From Cuspidothrix sp046080125 (GTDB taxonomy: Bacteria; Cyanobacteriota; Cyanobacteriia; Cyanobacteriales; Nostocaceae): a DNA stretch of 5,352 nt. The notes under the pieces were generated by a model, which searched no databases, was not told where the DNA came from, and was given only the letters and a program-made list of their open reading frames with translations. The stretch lies in the NCBI GenBank assembly GCA_046080125.1, contig JBJTTJ010000149.1, positions 1 to 5,352 of the forward strand. The letters run 5' to 3'. The translations under genes and the position numbers were made by a program. This document shows positions 1-5,352 of the stretch, piece after piece; within the stretch, counting starts at the first letter, position 1, and every line of letters starts with the position of its first letter.

Positions 1-19
1 ATCCAAAATCATCAGGCTT

Positions 20-138
20 TCCTGGTGTCTATGGCGCGGTGGAACCACACTGATCCCTTCCCGAACTCAGAGGTGAAACGCTGCTGCGGCGACGATAGTC
101 TGGGGGTAGCCCCATGTCAAAATAGCTCGATGCCAGGT
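20..138 (+). rRNA. rrf: 5S ribosomal RNA
   Basis: This is the 5S rRNA of the large ribosomal subunit. The ends pair as helix I: CCTGGT at 21-26 with GCCAGG at 132-137 (one G-U pair). The universally conserved loop CCGAACTC is at 61-68, followed by AGAGGTGAAAC, and the segment ending AAAATAGCTCGATGCCAGG is typical of cyanobacterial 5S. The length of about 119 nt is normal. The 19 bases before it are presumably the end of the 23S-5S spacer, so this would be the last gene of an rRNA operon whose 16S and 23S lie left of the window. The exact ends could be off by one or two bases. Confidence 0.96.
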
Positions 139-158
139 TTATTTTTTACAACTACATC

Positions 159-190
159 ACCCCCTCTATTTAGTGGGGGTTTTGTTTTTT
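159..190 (+). terminator. Intrinsic terminator of the rRNA operon
   Basis: A six-base-pair GC-rich stem (ACCCCC at 159-164 with GGGGGT at 175-180) encloses a 10-nt loop. It is followed by a T-rich tract, TTTGTTTTTT, at 181-190. It lies 20 bp after the 5S end, as expected for a factor-independent terminator closing the rRNA transcript. It should largely insulate the phosphoesterase gene downstream from rRNA transcription. Confidence 0.85.
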
Positions 191-264
191 GACGAGAGTT
201 CAACGGCTGTAAAAGCATTGTCAACACGACTTTATTTTTATTCTTAAATTAATCTGTTAACAGA

Positions 265-272
265 GCGATCGC
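265..272. repeat. HIP1 palindrome
   Basis: The octamer GCGATCGC is the highly iterated palindrome HIP1, overrepresented in many cyanobacterial genomes. This is the only copy I found in the window, and it lies in the leader about 50 bp before the chosen ATG of the phosphoesterase gene. It supports a cyanobacterial origin. No regulatory role can be read from it. Confidence 0.85.
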
Positions 273-322
273 CTTTGCGTAATATAGTTATAGCAAACTT
301 GAGTTATTTTGGGCAAATAATC

Positions 323-1966
323 ATGAAATCAGCACCAGAATTGCTGACAGACCCATTTTTACAACTACCAACCCCAACAACAGTACAAGTAGTGTGGTTT
401 ACCGAGTTTCTTGGTGAGCATCATTCAGTTAGCTACGGAGAAAATCTCCAGAAAACTTCCCCAGCCCATACTATCAAACTCAGCCGCACCAGAGAAGACC
501 AAGAATCACGAGTCGGGAATCAGACTCAAAACGGGCAAATTTACCAAAAACCCGTTCAACGTCATATTTGGCGACATGAAGCCTTAGTGACAGAATTAAC
601 TACAGGTGTGCGAGTTCCCTATCGCGTTACCAGTGTCCGGGAAGATGGTCAAAGTGTCAGTAGCGAAGTTTTTACCCTGACAACCACTCCCCAAGCGGGA
701 ACACCATTAAAAATCCTCCTCACCTCAGACCACCAACTAAAACCCATGACGGCCGCAAATCTACAAAAGGTTGTGGAAACTGTAGGACAAGTGGACGGAG
801 TATGGTTTGCAGGTGATTTAGTCAATGTTTCAGACCGCGCTTCTGAATGGTTTGATGATAATCGAGGTAATGCTCTTTTTCCTGGTTTACAAGGTCACGC
901 TAAATATCAGATAGAACATAATGGAGTTAAGGTCACTTATACAGGAGGGAAAATTATTCAAAATGCACCCATGTTTACTTGTATTGGTAATCATGAAGTT
1001 ATGGGTAGATTTCAAAGAACAGCAAGTTTAGATGATGAATTTAATGATACTATTCCCCGGGAAATTGCCAAAAAATTATCTGGCGAAAAATCCTTAAAAG
1101 ATCATTCATTTAATACTGACACTTATGAGGAAATTTTATCTTTACCTGAAAGTCAACCAGGGGGAAAAACCTACTATGCTGTTAGTTTTGGAGATGTGCG
1201 TCTTGTTGTTCTTTATGTTACGAATATGTGGCGTAGTCCTAGATTAGATCGAGATACTAAAGGGCGATATCGAGAAGCAGAAAAAGACTTTCATCATCCA
1301 GAAAATTGGGGTTATGGACAAATTATTTATGAACCAATTTTTGCAGGTAGTCAACAATATAATTGGCTAAAACAAGAACTCAACAGCCAAGAATTTCAAG
1401 CAGCAAAATATAAAGTTGTCATGTTTCATCATCCACCGCATACATTGGGTTGTAATATTATTCCACCTTATACTAATCCCATAGGAATAATAGAACACAG
1501 TGATTTAGGAGAAATCAAATCAATAAATTATCAATATCCTAAAGATCAAGATTATATTATTAGTGATCTTATTCCCCTATTAGAAACTGCTAAAGTGCAA
1601 TTAGTATTTTATGGACATTCCCATTTATGGAATCGTTTTATCAGTCCTAGTGGAATGCACTTTTTAGAAACATCTAATGTCGGTAACTCTTATGGTGCTG
1701 CTTGGGGGGAAAGACAGCGAAAAATACCAAATAACTATCAAAAAGATTGTATCGCAATTGGTGATCCGAATGGTTTACAACCGATAGTACCAACTATTTC
1801 GCCCTTATTAGCAGAAAATGGTCAACCACAGCCTTATATTGCCAGTAATGATATTACAGTTTTTAGCATTTTCGACACAGGAACAGGGACAATTAGTAGC
1901 TATCGTTTTGATACGAGAAAACCCGATACTGAAGTTGTTAAGTTTGATGAATTTAAGTTGAAATAA
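323..1966 (+). CDS. Metallophosphoesterase, purple acid phosphatase-like
   Basis: This 547-residue protein belongs to the calcineurin-like dinuclear-metal phosphoesterases; its substrate cannot be read from the sequence. Residues about 8-122 resemble the fibronectin-III-like N-terminal domain of purple acid phosphatases (start FLQLPTPTTVQVVWFTEF). The catalytic domain runs from about 129 to 455 and shows the metal-ligand motifs in order: SDHQ (D136), AGDLV (D165), GNHE (N223, H224), MFHHPPH (H369, H370) and YGHSH (H432, H434). A long insertion separates GNHE from the HH motif, and a beta-rich tail ends the protein. No signal peptide or membrane segment is visible, so it is probably cytoplasmic. 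I chose the ATG at 323 because the open frame extends upstream only to a TTG at 275, whose extra 16 residues do not look like this family. No strong Shine-Dalgarno sequence precedes either start. It stands alone, downstream of the rRNA terminator and convergent with the protease gene. Fold assignment is secure; physiological role unknown. Confidence 0.9.
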   Translation: MKSAPELLTDPFLQLPTPTTVQVVWFTEFLGEHHSVSYGENLQKTSPAHTIKLSRTREDQESRVGNQTQNGQIYQKPVQRHIWRHEALVTELTTGVRVPYRVTSVREDGQSVSSEVFTLTTTPQAGTPLKILLTSDHQLKPMTAANLQKVVETVGQVDGVWFAGDLVNVSDRASEWFDDNRGNALFPGLQGHAKYQIEHNGVKVTYTGGKIIQNAPMFTCIGNHEVMGRFQRTASLDDEFNDTIPREIAKKLSGEKSLKDHSFNTDTYEEILSLPESQPGGKTYYAVSFGDVRLVVLYVTNMWRSPRLDRDTKGRYREAEKDFHHPENWGYGQIIYEPIFAGSQQYNWLKQELNSQEFQAAKYKVVMFHHPPHTLGCNIIPPYTNPIGIIEHSDLGEIKSINYQYPKDQDYIISDLIPLLETAKVQLVFYGHSHLWNRFISPSGMHFLETSNVGNSYGAAWGERQRKIPNNYQKDCIAIGDPNGLQPIVPTISPLLAENGQPQPYIASNDITVFSIFDTGTGTISSYRFDTRKPDTEVVKFDEFKLK

Positions 1967-2051
1967 GGAACAACTAAAGTCCTAGCGTTACTAAATTGAC
2001 GTATCAAATTGAAAAATATGGCTACGCCACCCAAACTATCAAAATCTCAAA

Positions 2052-2083
2052 CTTTGCGCCTTTGCTCCTTTGTATCTCTGCGC
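2052..2083. repeat. Tandem octamer repeat, four units
   Basis: Four adjacent 8-bp units lie in the convergent gap: CTTTGCGC, CTTTGCTC, CTTTGTAT and CTCTGCGC, followed by GAAAC. They are degenerate copies of CTTTGCGC. From general familiarity, very similar octamer arrays ending in GCGCGAAAC are scattered through intergenic regions of Nostoc-like cyanobacteria. I cannot search to confirm that here. The array is not coding, and no function is evident. Confidence 0.65.
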
Positions 2084-2140
2084 GAAACATAATTCATCTA
2101 CCAAACAAATTCTATTAATTAGGGCTGAAAAATGCCCAAC

Positions 2141-2154
2141 CCAAATTAATTTGG
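2141..2154. repeat. 14-bp perfect palindrome in convergent gap
   Basis: CCAAATTAATTTGG is a perfect 14-bp palindrome, 28 bp past the stop codon of the minus-strand protease gene. Next to it, GGGC (2122-2125) and GCCC (2134-2137) can pair across an 8-nt loop. Read on the minus strand, that hairpin is followed by TAATTAATAG rather than a T-run, so it would be at best a weak terminator for the protease gene. A protein-binding site is also possible but unsupported. Confidence 0.4.
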
Positions 2155-2182
2155 TAAGATGGCTCTAAACATCCCCAATCAT

Positions 2183-3466
2183 TTAATTTTTCTTGATTGT
2201 ACTTGTATTTTGAGTAATTTGTTTACCTAATAATTCCACAGCTTTCGCAAATTGAGGATCTGCAAGAGTCCCTAATTTATCCCGTTCACGCAACCATAAA
2301 TCTTGACGTTGAGCATCAGTCAATTCTACCTTCACATCTGGATCAATACCATGTTTATTAATATCTTTTCCACTGGGAGTATGATATTTAGCAATAGTTA
2401 CAGCCAAACCCGAACCAGATTTTAAAGGTTGTACAGATTGGACTAAACCCTTACCAAAAGTTTTATTTCCTACTAAAATCGCCCTTTTATTATCTTGTAA
2501 CGCCCCAGAAAGGATTTCACTAGCACTGGCTGAACCTTTATCTACTAATATTACCAAGGGCTTATTAGTCAAAGCAGAGCCATTTGCTACTTGTTTATCT
2601 TGCGTACCTTGACGGTCAATAGTAAAAACAATAGTGCCTTTATTCATCCACATCTGAGCAATTTCTATACTCGCGTATAACAGCCCTCCAGGATTACCAC
2701 GTAAATCTAAAATATATCCAGAAACCTTTTTAGCTTCTAAGTTTTCAATAGCATCTTTCATTTCCTTACTAGCATTAGCACTGAATTGATTTAAGCGAAT
2801 ATAGCCAATATTACCCGCTGGGGTTTTCTTTTCCGAATAGCGCACAGGATGAATTTCAATTCGCGCCCGTTGGATATTGAATTGTTTTTTCTGGCCATTA
2901 CGTAAAATCGTCAGTTTCACCTTAGTTCCTGCTTTGCCACGGATCAGGGATACTGCATCATTTGTATCCATTCCTTTGGTGTTTTTACCATCAATTTCCA
3001 GAATAATATCTTTGGCTAAAATACCCGCTCTAAATGCCGGTGTATCTTCAATAGGAGCAATGACAAGCAGTTGTTTAGTTTTCTCATCTTGACTAATAGT
3101 GATACCAATACCTGTAAGTTCTCCAGAGGTATCAACTTGCAGACTCTTAAATTCTTCCGGGTTCATAAACCGTGTGTAAGGGTCTTCTAGCTTCTTCAGC
3201 ATTTCCCGGATGGACTTATAAGCCTCTTTCTCATCAGTATAGGACTTGTTTAAATATTCCTTGCGTACAGCTGGCCAATCTACCTGATTAAAAGTTCCAT
3301 CTACGTAACGATAGTTAATAATCTGCCAAACTTCATCTACTAAATCCTTGTGACTATCTTTAAATGAAGCTTTACCAATTGAATGAATACCAAGACTAGT
3401 AACAGCAATTGTAGAAAGCGTTACCACTGTAGCACTTAAAATCAGCTTACTTTTTGTAATTACCAT
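2183..3466 (-). CDS. ctpC: Carboxyl-terminal processing protease (S41, CtpC-like)
   Basis: This is a 427-residue serine protease of family S41A (tail-specific, or C-terminal processing, proteases), which cleaves proteins near their C-terminus outside the cytoplasm. A hydrophobic segment at residues 8-27 after KSK acts as signal peptide or anchor, placing the enzyme in the periplasm or thylakoid lumen. A PDZ domain spans about 105-195 (LTGIGITI, then APIEDTPAFRAGI). The protease core contains DLRGNPGG (254-261), GSASASE with catalytic Ser314, and FGKG with catalytic Lys339, 25 residues apart as in Prc and D1 protease. Gln343 matches the third catalytic position of bacterial CtpB. HGIDPD (372-377) is also typical. 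Length is normal and the ATG start fits the family, though no clear Shine-Dalgarno sequence precedes it. Cyanobacteria carry CtpA, CtpB and CtpC. D1 processing is assigned to CtpA, and I choose CtpC from the recalled N-terminus (MVITKSKLIL...). The paralogue choice is less sure than the family. It is divergent from the Uma2-like gene. Confidence 0.93.
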   Translation of the reverse strand: MVITKSKLILSATVVTLSTIAVTSLGIHSIGKASFKDSHKDLVDEVWQIINYRYVDGTFNQVDWPAVRKEYLNKSYTDEKEAYKSIREMLKKLEDPYTRFMNPEEFKSLQVDTSGELTGIGITISQDEKTKQLLVIAPIEDTPAFRAGILAKDIILEIDGKNTKGMDTNDAVSLIRGKAGTKVKLTILRNGQKKQFNIQRARIEIHPVRYSEKKTPAGNIGYIRLNQFSANASKEMKDAIENLEAKKVSGYILDLRGNPGGLLYASIEIAQMWMNKGTIVFTIDRQGTQDKQVANGSALTNKPLVILVDKGSASASEILSGALQDNKRAILVGNKTFGKGLVQSVQPLKSGSGLAVTIAKYHTPSGKDINKHGIDPDVKVELTDAQRQDLWLRERDKLGTLADPQFAKAVELLGKQITQNTSTIKKN

Positions 3467-3531
3467 AATGACAGCTGTGTCAAAGGAAAAAAATATATGT
3501 CAAGTATGACTAATCTAACACAATGATTCGT

Positions 3532-3559
3532 AATTAGTAATTGATAATTGCTAATTAGT
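3532..3559. repeat. Tandem heptamer repeat, four units
   Basis: Four contiguous 7-bp units, AATTAGT, AATTGAT, AATTGCT and AATTAGT, lie between ctpC and the Uma2-like gene. The outer parts also form an inverted repeat, TAATTAG (3531-3537) with CTAATTA (3551-3557), so the array could fold into a weak hairpin. Heptanucleotide short tandemly repeated repetitive (STRR) sequences are known in heterocystous cyanobacteria. This array has that period, but I cannot match it to a named STRR class. Confidence 0.6.
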
Positions 3560-3643
3560 CGTTATTTGCGTATATTGCTAGACTGATGAGTAATTAACAA
3601 GCACAGAAGCTAAGTAATAACAGACATAAATCTCTATTATGAT

Positions 3644-4189
3644 TTGCGTCATAGGTCTTGGTCTAAAATACCAGACTGGTTTGCAGTTTTAGGAGTGCCA
3701 TATCTGTATGAAAATAGGGATTTAAGATTAAGTTATGTAGTGTGGCAAGAAGCAGTAAACCCTTATATAGTTGTTGAATTGCTATCACCAGGAACTGAAA
3801 AAGAAGATTTAGGACAAGGGTTAAGAGATACGGAAAAACCGCCAGGAAAATGGCAAGTTTATGAACAAATTTTGAGAGTACCTTATTATGCAATATTTGA
3901 CAGATACCGATCAAAATTTAGAATGTTTAAGTTAAATGGGGGAATTTTTACAGAAATAGAATTAGTAGATAATCGTTTTTGGATTCCTGGAATAGAATTA
4001 GGCTTGGGGGTATGGGTAGGTAATTATCAGGGTGTAACAATGCCTTGGTTACGTTGGTATGATCAAAACGGAAATTGGATATTAACCAGCGTCGAAAAGG
4101 AACGTCAAAAGGCTGAACAGGAAAGACAAAAAACAGAAAGATTAATTGCTCAATTAAGATCATTAGGTGTAGAACCTGATTTAGAGTAA
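3644..4189 (+). CDS. Uma2 family (DUF820) nuclease-like protein, N-terminally truncated, possible pseudogene
   Basis: The 181 residues match the C-terminal two-thirds of Uma2 (DUF820) proteins, a PD-(D/E)XK restriction-endonuclease-like family very abundant in cyanobacteria; cellular roles are mostly unknown. Visible are the PD pair (P10, D11 in KIPDWFAVLGVP), the strand IVVELLSPGT with acidic Glu45, the segment YEQILRVPYYAIFD, and WLRWYDQNGNW. A charged coiled coil rich in E, K, R and Q (about 150-172) and the ending LGVEPDLE are typical of cyanobacterial members. Family members are usually about 200-260 residues, so the N-terminal helix and first strands are missing. The only usable start is TTG at 3644, with no Shine-Dalgarno sequence. 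The 10 codons before it, back to a stop at 3611, read VITDINLYYD, which looks like family sequence rather than leader, so the gene probably lost its 5' end. It could still be expressed from TTG, but I favour a decaying remnant. The frame from 3644 to the stop is otherwise intact. Confidence 0.75.
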   Translation: MRHRSWSKIPDWFAVLGVPYLYENRDLRLSYVVWQEAVNPYIVVELLSPGTEKEDLGQGLRDTEKPPGKWQVYEQILRVPYYAIFDRYRSKFRMFKLNGGIFTEIELVDNRFWIPGIELGLGVWVGNYQGVTMPWLRWYDQNGNWILTSVEKERQKAEQERQKTERLIAQLRSLGVEPDLE

Positions 4190-4214
4190 TAGTAATATTA
4201 TTAATATTACTATT
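4188..4214. repeat. Perfect 13-bp AT-rich inverted repeat
   Basis: The arms AATAGTAATATTA (4188-4200) and TAATATTACTATT (4202-4214) are exact reverse complements separated by a single T. The left arm begins inside the TAA stop codon of the Uma2-like gene. In RNA this would form a long AU-only hairpin. It has no following T-run, so it is not a standard terminator, though it could protect a 3' end or be part of a repeat element together with the hairpin just downstream. Confidence 0.7.
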
Positions 4215-4216
4215 CC

Positions 4217-4239
4217 GCGGGCAAGATGCCCGCACCACA
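4217..4239 (-). repeat. GC-rich hairpin repeat, copy 1
   Basis: GCGGGC (4217-4222) pairs with GCCCGC (4228-4233) across the loop AAGAT, and ACCACA continues to 4239. The minus-strand reading, TGTGGTG followed by CGGGCATCTTGCCCGC, is a motif I recall from many intergenic sites in Nostocales genomes; I cannot confirm this by search. It begins 3 bp after the AT-rich inverted repeat. A diverged copy in the opposite orientation lies at 4451-4473. Confidence 0.65.
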
Positions 4240-4284
4240 GTAAACTTTTGGGTATTGTTTTTTATTGGCAAGTTCCTAATTATG

Positions 4285-4320
4285 AAAATCCTAAAATCCT
4301 GTAAATCTTGATCTTGACAA
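4285..4320. repeat. Short direct repeat, AAAATCCT units
   Basis: Two exact octamers, AAAATCCT at 4285-4292 and 4293-4300, are followed by the looser GTAAATCTT and GATCTTGACAA. The pattern resembles dispersed elements of the form AAATCCTGTAAATCCTGAT that I recall from cyanobacterial intergenic DNA. This is recognition from memory, not a search result. Confidence 0.45.
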
Positions 4321-4450
4321 AGAAATCAAAAATCATTTTTCTACCCCTTCCCCCTCAAAAATTATTAACTTTCTTTGCAGTTAGTTTAAAAAAATAAGTA
4401 ATCTAAGTTGTTACGCAGCTAAATTGTACAATCCTAATATGGCTAGATGT

Positions 4451-4473
4451 TGTGGTGTGGGCATCCTTCCCGC
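4451..4473 (+). repeat. GC-rich hairpin repeat, diverged copy 2
   Basis: This 23-bp stretch matches the reverse complement of 4217-4239 at 20 of 23 positions. The stem GTGGG (4457-4461) still pairs with CCCGC (4469-4473) through one G-U pair. The closing C-G pair is lost (C4462 facing T4468). It lies 64 bp past the ispG stop codon. The two copies face each other across about 210 bp. Confidence 0.55.
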
Positions 4474-4536
4474 TATCATTCTACAAACTCAATGCAGTAC
4501 AGCTTCCCAAGGGGACAGAAATAAAAGTTTTCTAAA

Positions 4537-5352
4537 TTACGGTTCTACCCAACGTCCGTCTGCTTTAATCAGATTAATCAACTCTTCTACCCCTTGGGTT
4601 TCTGGAACTTTTTTAATTTCTTCCCGACCACGATATAGAGAAATGTAACCGGGGGTTTTACCAACATAACCATAGTCAGCGTCAGCCATTTCTCCAGGTC
4701 CATTGACAATACAACCCATCACAGCAATATCTAACCCAGTTAAATGTTTAGTGGCTTCTCTAACTGTGTGCAGCACTTCCTCTAAATTAAATAAAGTCCG
4801 TCCACAAGAAGGACAAGCGACATATTCAACCATTGTTTTCCGCAGACCTAAAGCTTGCAGAATGCTGTAACAAACGGGAATTTCTTTTTCTGGTGCTTCT
4901 GTCAAAGATACACGAATTGTATCACCAATGCCGTCAGCTAGTAAGGTGGCAATACCGGCGGTGGATTTAATTCTACCATATTCTCCATCCCCTGCTTCGG
5001 TCACGCCTAGATGGAGAGGATAGTCCATACCCAAATCATCCATACGTTTGGCCATGAGACGATATGCAGCCACCATAACAGGAACTCGTGAGGCTTTCAT
5101 GGAGATGACGACATTATGAAAATCCAAAGATTCACAAATGCGGATAAACTCTATGGCAGATTCTACCATGCCTTCTGGTGTGTCCCCATAGGTAAATAAC
5201 ATTCTTTCAGCCAAAGAACCATGATTTACGCCAATTCGCATGGCTTTACCTTGATCACGCAAGGAAATTACCAGCGGGGCTAAAGTTTCGCGGATTTTTT
5301 CACCAATTTCGTCAAATTCAGCTTTTGTATATTCGGTGCGGCTGGTATTGGG
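4537..5352 (-). CDS. ispG: IspG (GcpE), 4-hydroxy-3-methylbut-2-enyl diphosphate synthase, partial
   Basis: IspG is the [4Fe-4S] enzyme that converts 2-C-methyl-D-erythritol 2,4-cyclodiphosphate to HMBPP, the penultimate step of the cytoplasmic MEP pathway supplying carotenoids, phytol and quinone side chains. In cyanobacteria and plastids the electrons come from ferredoxin. The frame is open to the window edge, giving the C-terminal 271 residues; roughly 130-140 N-terminal residues of the usual ~400 are outside. The visible part starts PNTSRTEYTKAEFDEIGEKI, then the end of the TIM barrel (MRIGVNHGSLAERM, HLGVTEAGDGEYGRIKS). The C-terminal iron-sulfur domain has CPSCGR (Cys180, Cys183 of the visible part) and GCIVNGPGE (Cys214, Glu221). 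These match the three cluster cysteines and the conserved glutamate of E. coli IspG, with the same seven-residue Cys-Glu spacing. The TTG at 5260-5262 is not the start, because family sequence continues upstream of it. The C-terminus GRWVEP is normal for cyanobacterial IspG. No truncation other than the window edge. Confidence 0.97.
   Translation of the reverse strand, partial: PNTSRTEYTKAEFDEIGEKIRETLAPLVISLRDQGKAMRIGVNHGSLAERMLFTYGDTPEGMVESAIEFIRICESLDFHNVVISMKASRVPVMVAAYRLMAKRMDDLGMDYPLHLGVTEAGDGEYGRIKSTAGIATLLADGIGDTIRVSLTEAPEKEIPVCYSILQALGLRKTMVEYVACPSCGRTLFNLEEVLHTVREATKHLTGLDIAVMGCIVNGPGEMADADYGYVGKTPGYISLYRGREEIKKVPETQGVEELINLIKADGRWVEP

Larger units (their letters stand above)
4190..4536. 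other. Gene-free intergenic region rich in short repeats
   Basis: This 347-bp stretch separates the convergent Uma2-like and ispG genes. I find no credible gene. The open frames present are short, AT-rich and unlike any family I know. It contains an AT-only inverted repeat (4188-4214), a GC-rich hairpin (4217-4233), an octamer-like direct repeat (4285-4300) and an inverted diverged copy of the GC-rich hairpin (4451-4473). I see no convincing terminator for ispG: the minus strand after its stop has no strong stem followed by T residues. Confidence 0.7.

Noticed and set aside
218..244. Possible promoter for the phosphoesterase gene: TTGTCA (218-223) and TATTCT (239-244)
   Set aside because: The -35 is good but the spacing is only 15 bp and the -10 is poor. 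In such AT-rich DNA this is near chance.
275..322. TTG start 16 codons upstream of the phosphoesterase ATG
   Set aside because: It has no Shine-Dalgarno sequence, and the extra residues (MRNIVIANLSYFGQII) do not resemble the family N-terminus, which begins close to the ATG at 323.
141..367. TTTTTACAACTAC occurs both after the 5S gene and early in the phosphoesterase gene
   Set aside because: A 13-bp match, one copy coding and one in AT-rich spacer, with no extension on either side; chance is sufficient.
2877..3092. 71-codon open frame on the + strand inside ctpC
   Set aside because: It lies antisense within a well-supported protease gene across the PDZ-coding region, and its translation resembles no family I know.
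3492..3503. TTGACA on the minus strand (3498-3503) and overlapping TATATT (3492-3497) upstream of ctpC
   Set aside because: Neither box has a partner at 16-18 bp; they abut each other, so they cannot form one sigma-70-type promoter.
3663..4271. Two minus-strand open frames (3663-3914 and 3948-4271) opposite the Uma2-like gene
   Set aside because: Their translations are low-complexity, leucine- and isoleucine-rich products of antisense AT-rich coding DNA, while the + strand frame has recognisable Uma2 motifs.
4424..4648. 74-codon + strand open frame running into the ispG 3' end
   Set aside because: Half of it is antisense to ispG and the rest crosses the hairpin repeat; no family resemblance.
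5260..5262. TTG as the start of ispG
   Set aside because: The reading frame and IspG-like sequence (PNTSRTEYTKAEFDEIGEKI) continue upstream to the window edge, so the gene is cut by the window and does not start here.
1..5352. CRISPR array, tRNA genes, complete insertion sequence or defence gene cluster
   Set aside because: I looked for regular spacer-repeat units, cloverleaf sequences, transposase frames and defence-type operons on both strands and found none. The repeats present are short tandem or hairpin elements only.

Overview
The window looks like chromosomal DNA from a filamentous, probably heterocyst-forming (Nostocales) cyanobacterium. The reasons are a cyanobacterial-type 5S rRNA, a HIP1 octamer (GCGATCGC), a carboxyl-terminal processing protease resembling cyanobacterial CtpC, a cyanobacterial-type IspG, a Uma2/DUF820 gene (a family heavily expanded in cyanobacteria), and AT-rich intergenic gaps holding short-period repeats of the kind common in Nostocales. 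The genus cannot be fixed from this sequence.

Layout. Positions 1-19 are the end of the 23S-5S spacer. Positions 20-138 are the 5S rRNA closing an rRNA operon, followed by a clear intrinsic terminator (159-190). Next on the + strand is a cytoplasmic-looking metallophosphoesterase with a purple-acid-phosphatase-like N-terminal domain (323-1966). It converges on a minus-strand S41 protease, probably ctpC (2183-3466). The 216-bp gap between them holds a four-unit octamer repeat and a 14-bp palindrome. Divergent from ctpC is a Uma2-type nuclease-fold gene (3644-4189) that lacks the family's N-terminal third and has only a TTG start, so it is probably decaying. The gap upstream of it holds a four-unit heptamer repeat. 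A 347-bp gene-free stretch (4190-4536) follows, containing two adjacent hairpins, an octamer-like repeat and an inverted second copy of one hairpin. The window ends inside ispG on the minus strand (4537-5352, N-terminus beyond the edge).

The genes do not form a functional cluster. They are independent loci with alternating orientation: ribosome synthesis, an orphan phosphoesterase, envelope or lumen proteolysis, a degraded selfish-type nuclease gene, and the iron-sulfur enzyme of the MEP isoprenoid pathway. I see no sign of a new multi-gene system. The items most worth a second look are the truncated Uma2 gene and the short repeat elements, a different one in each intergenic gap.
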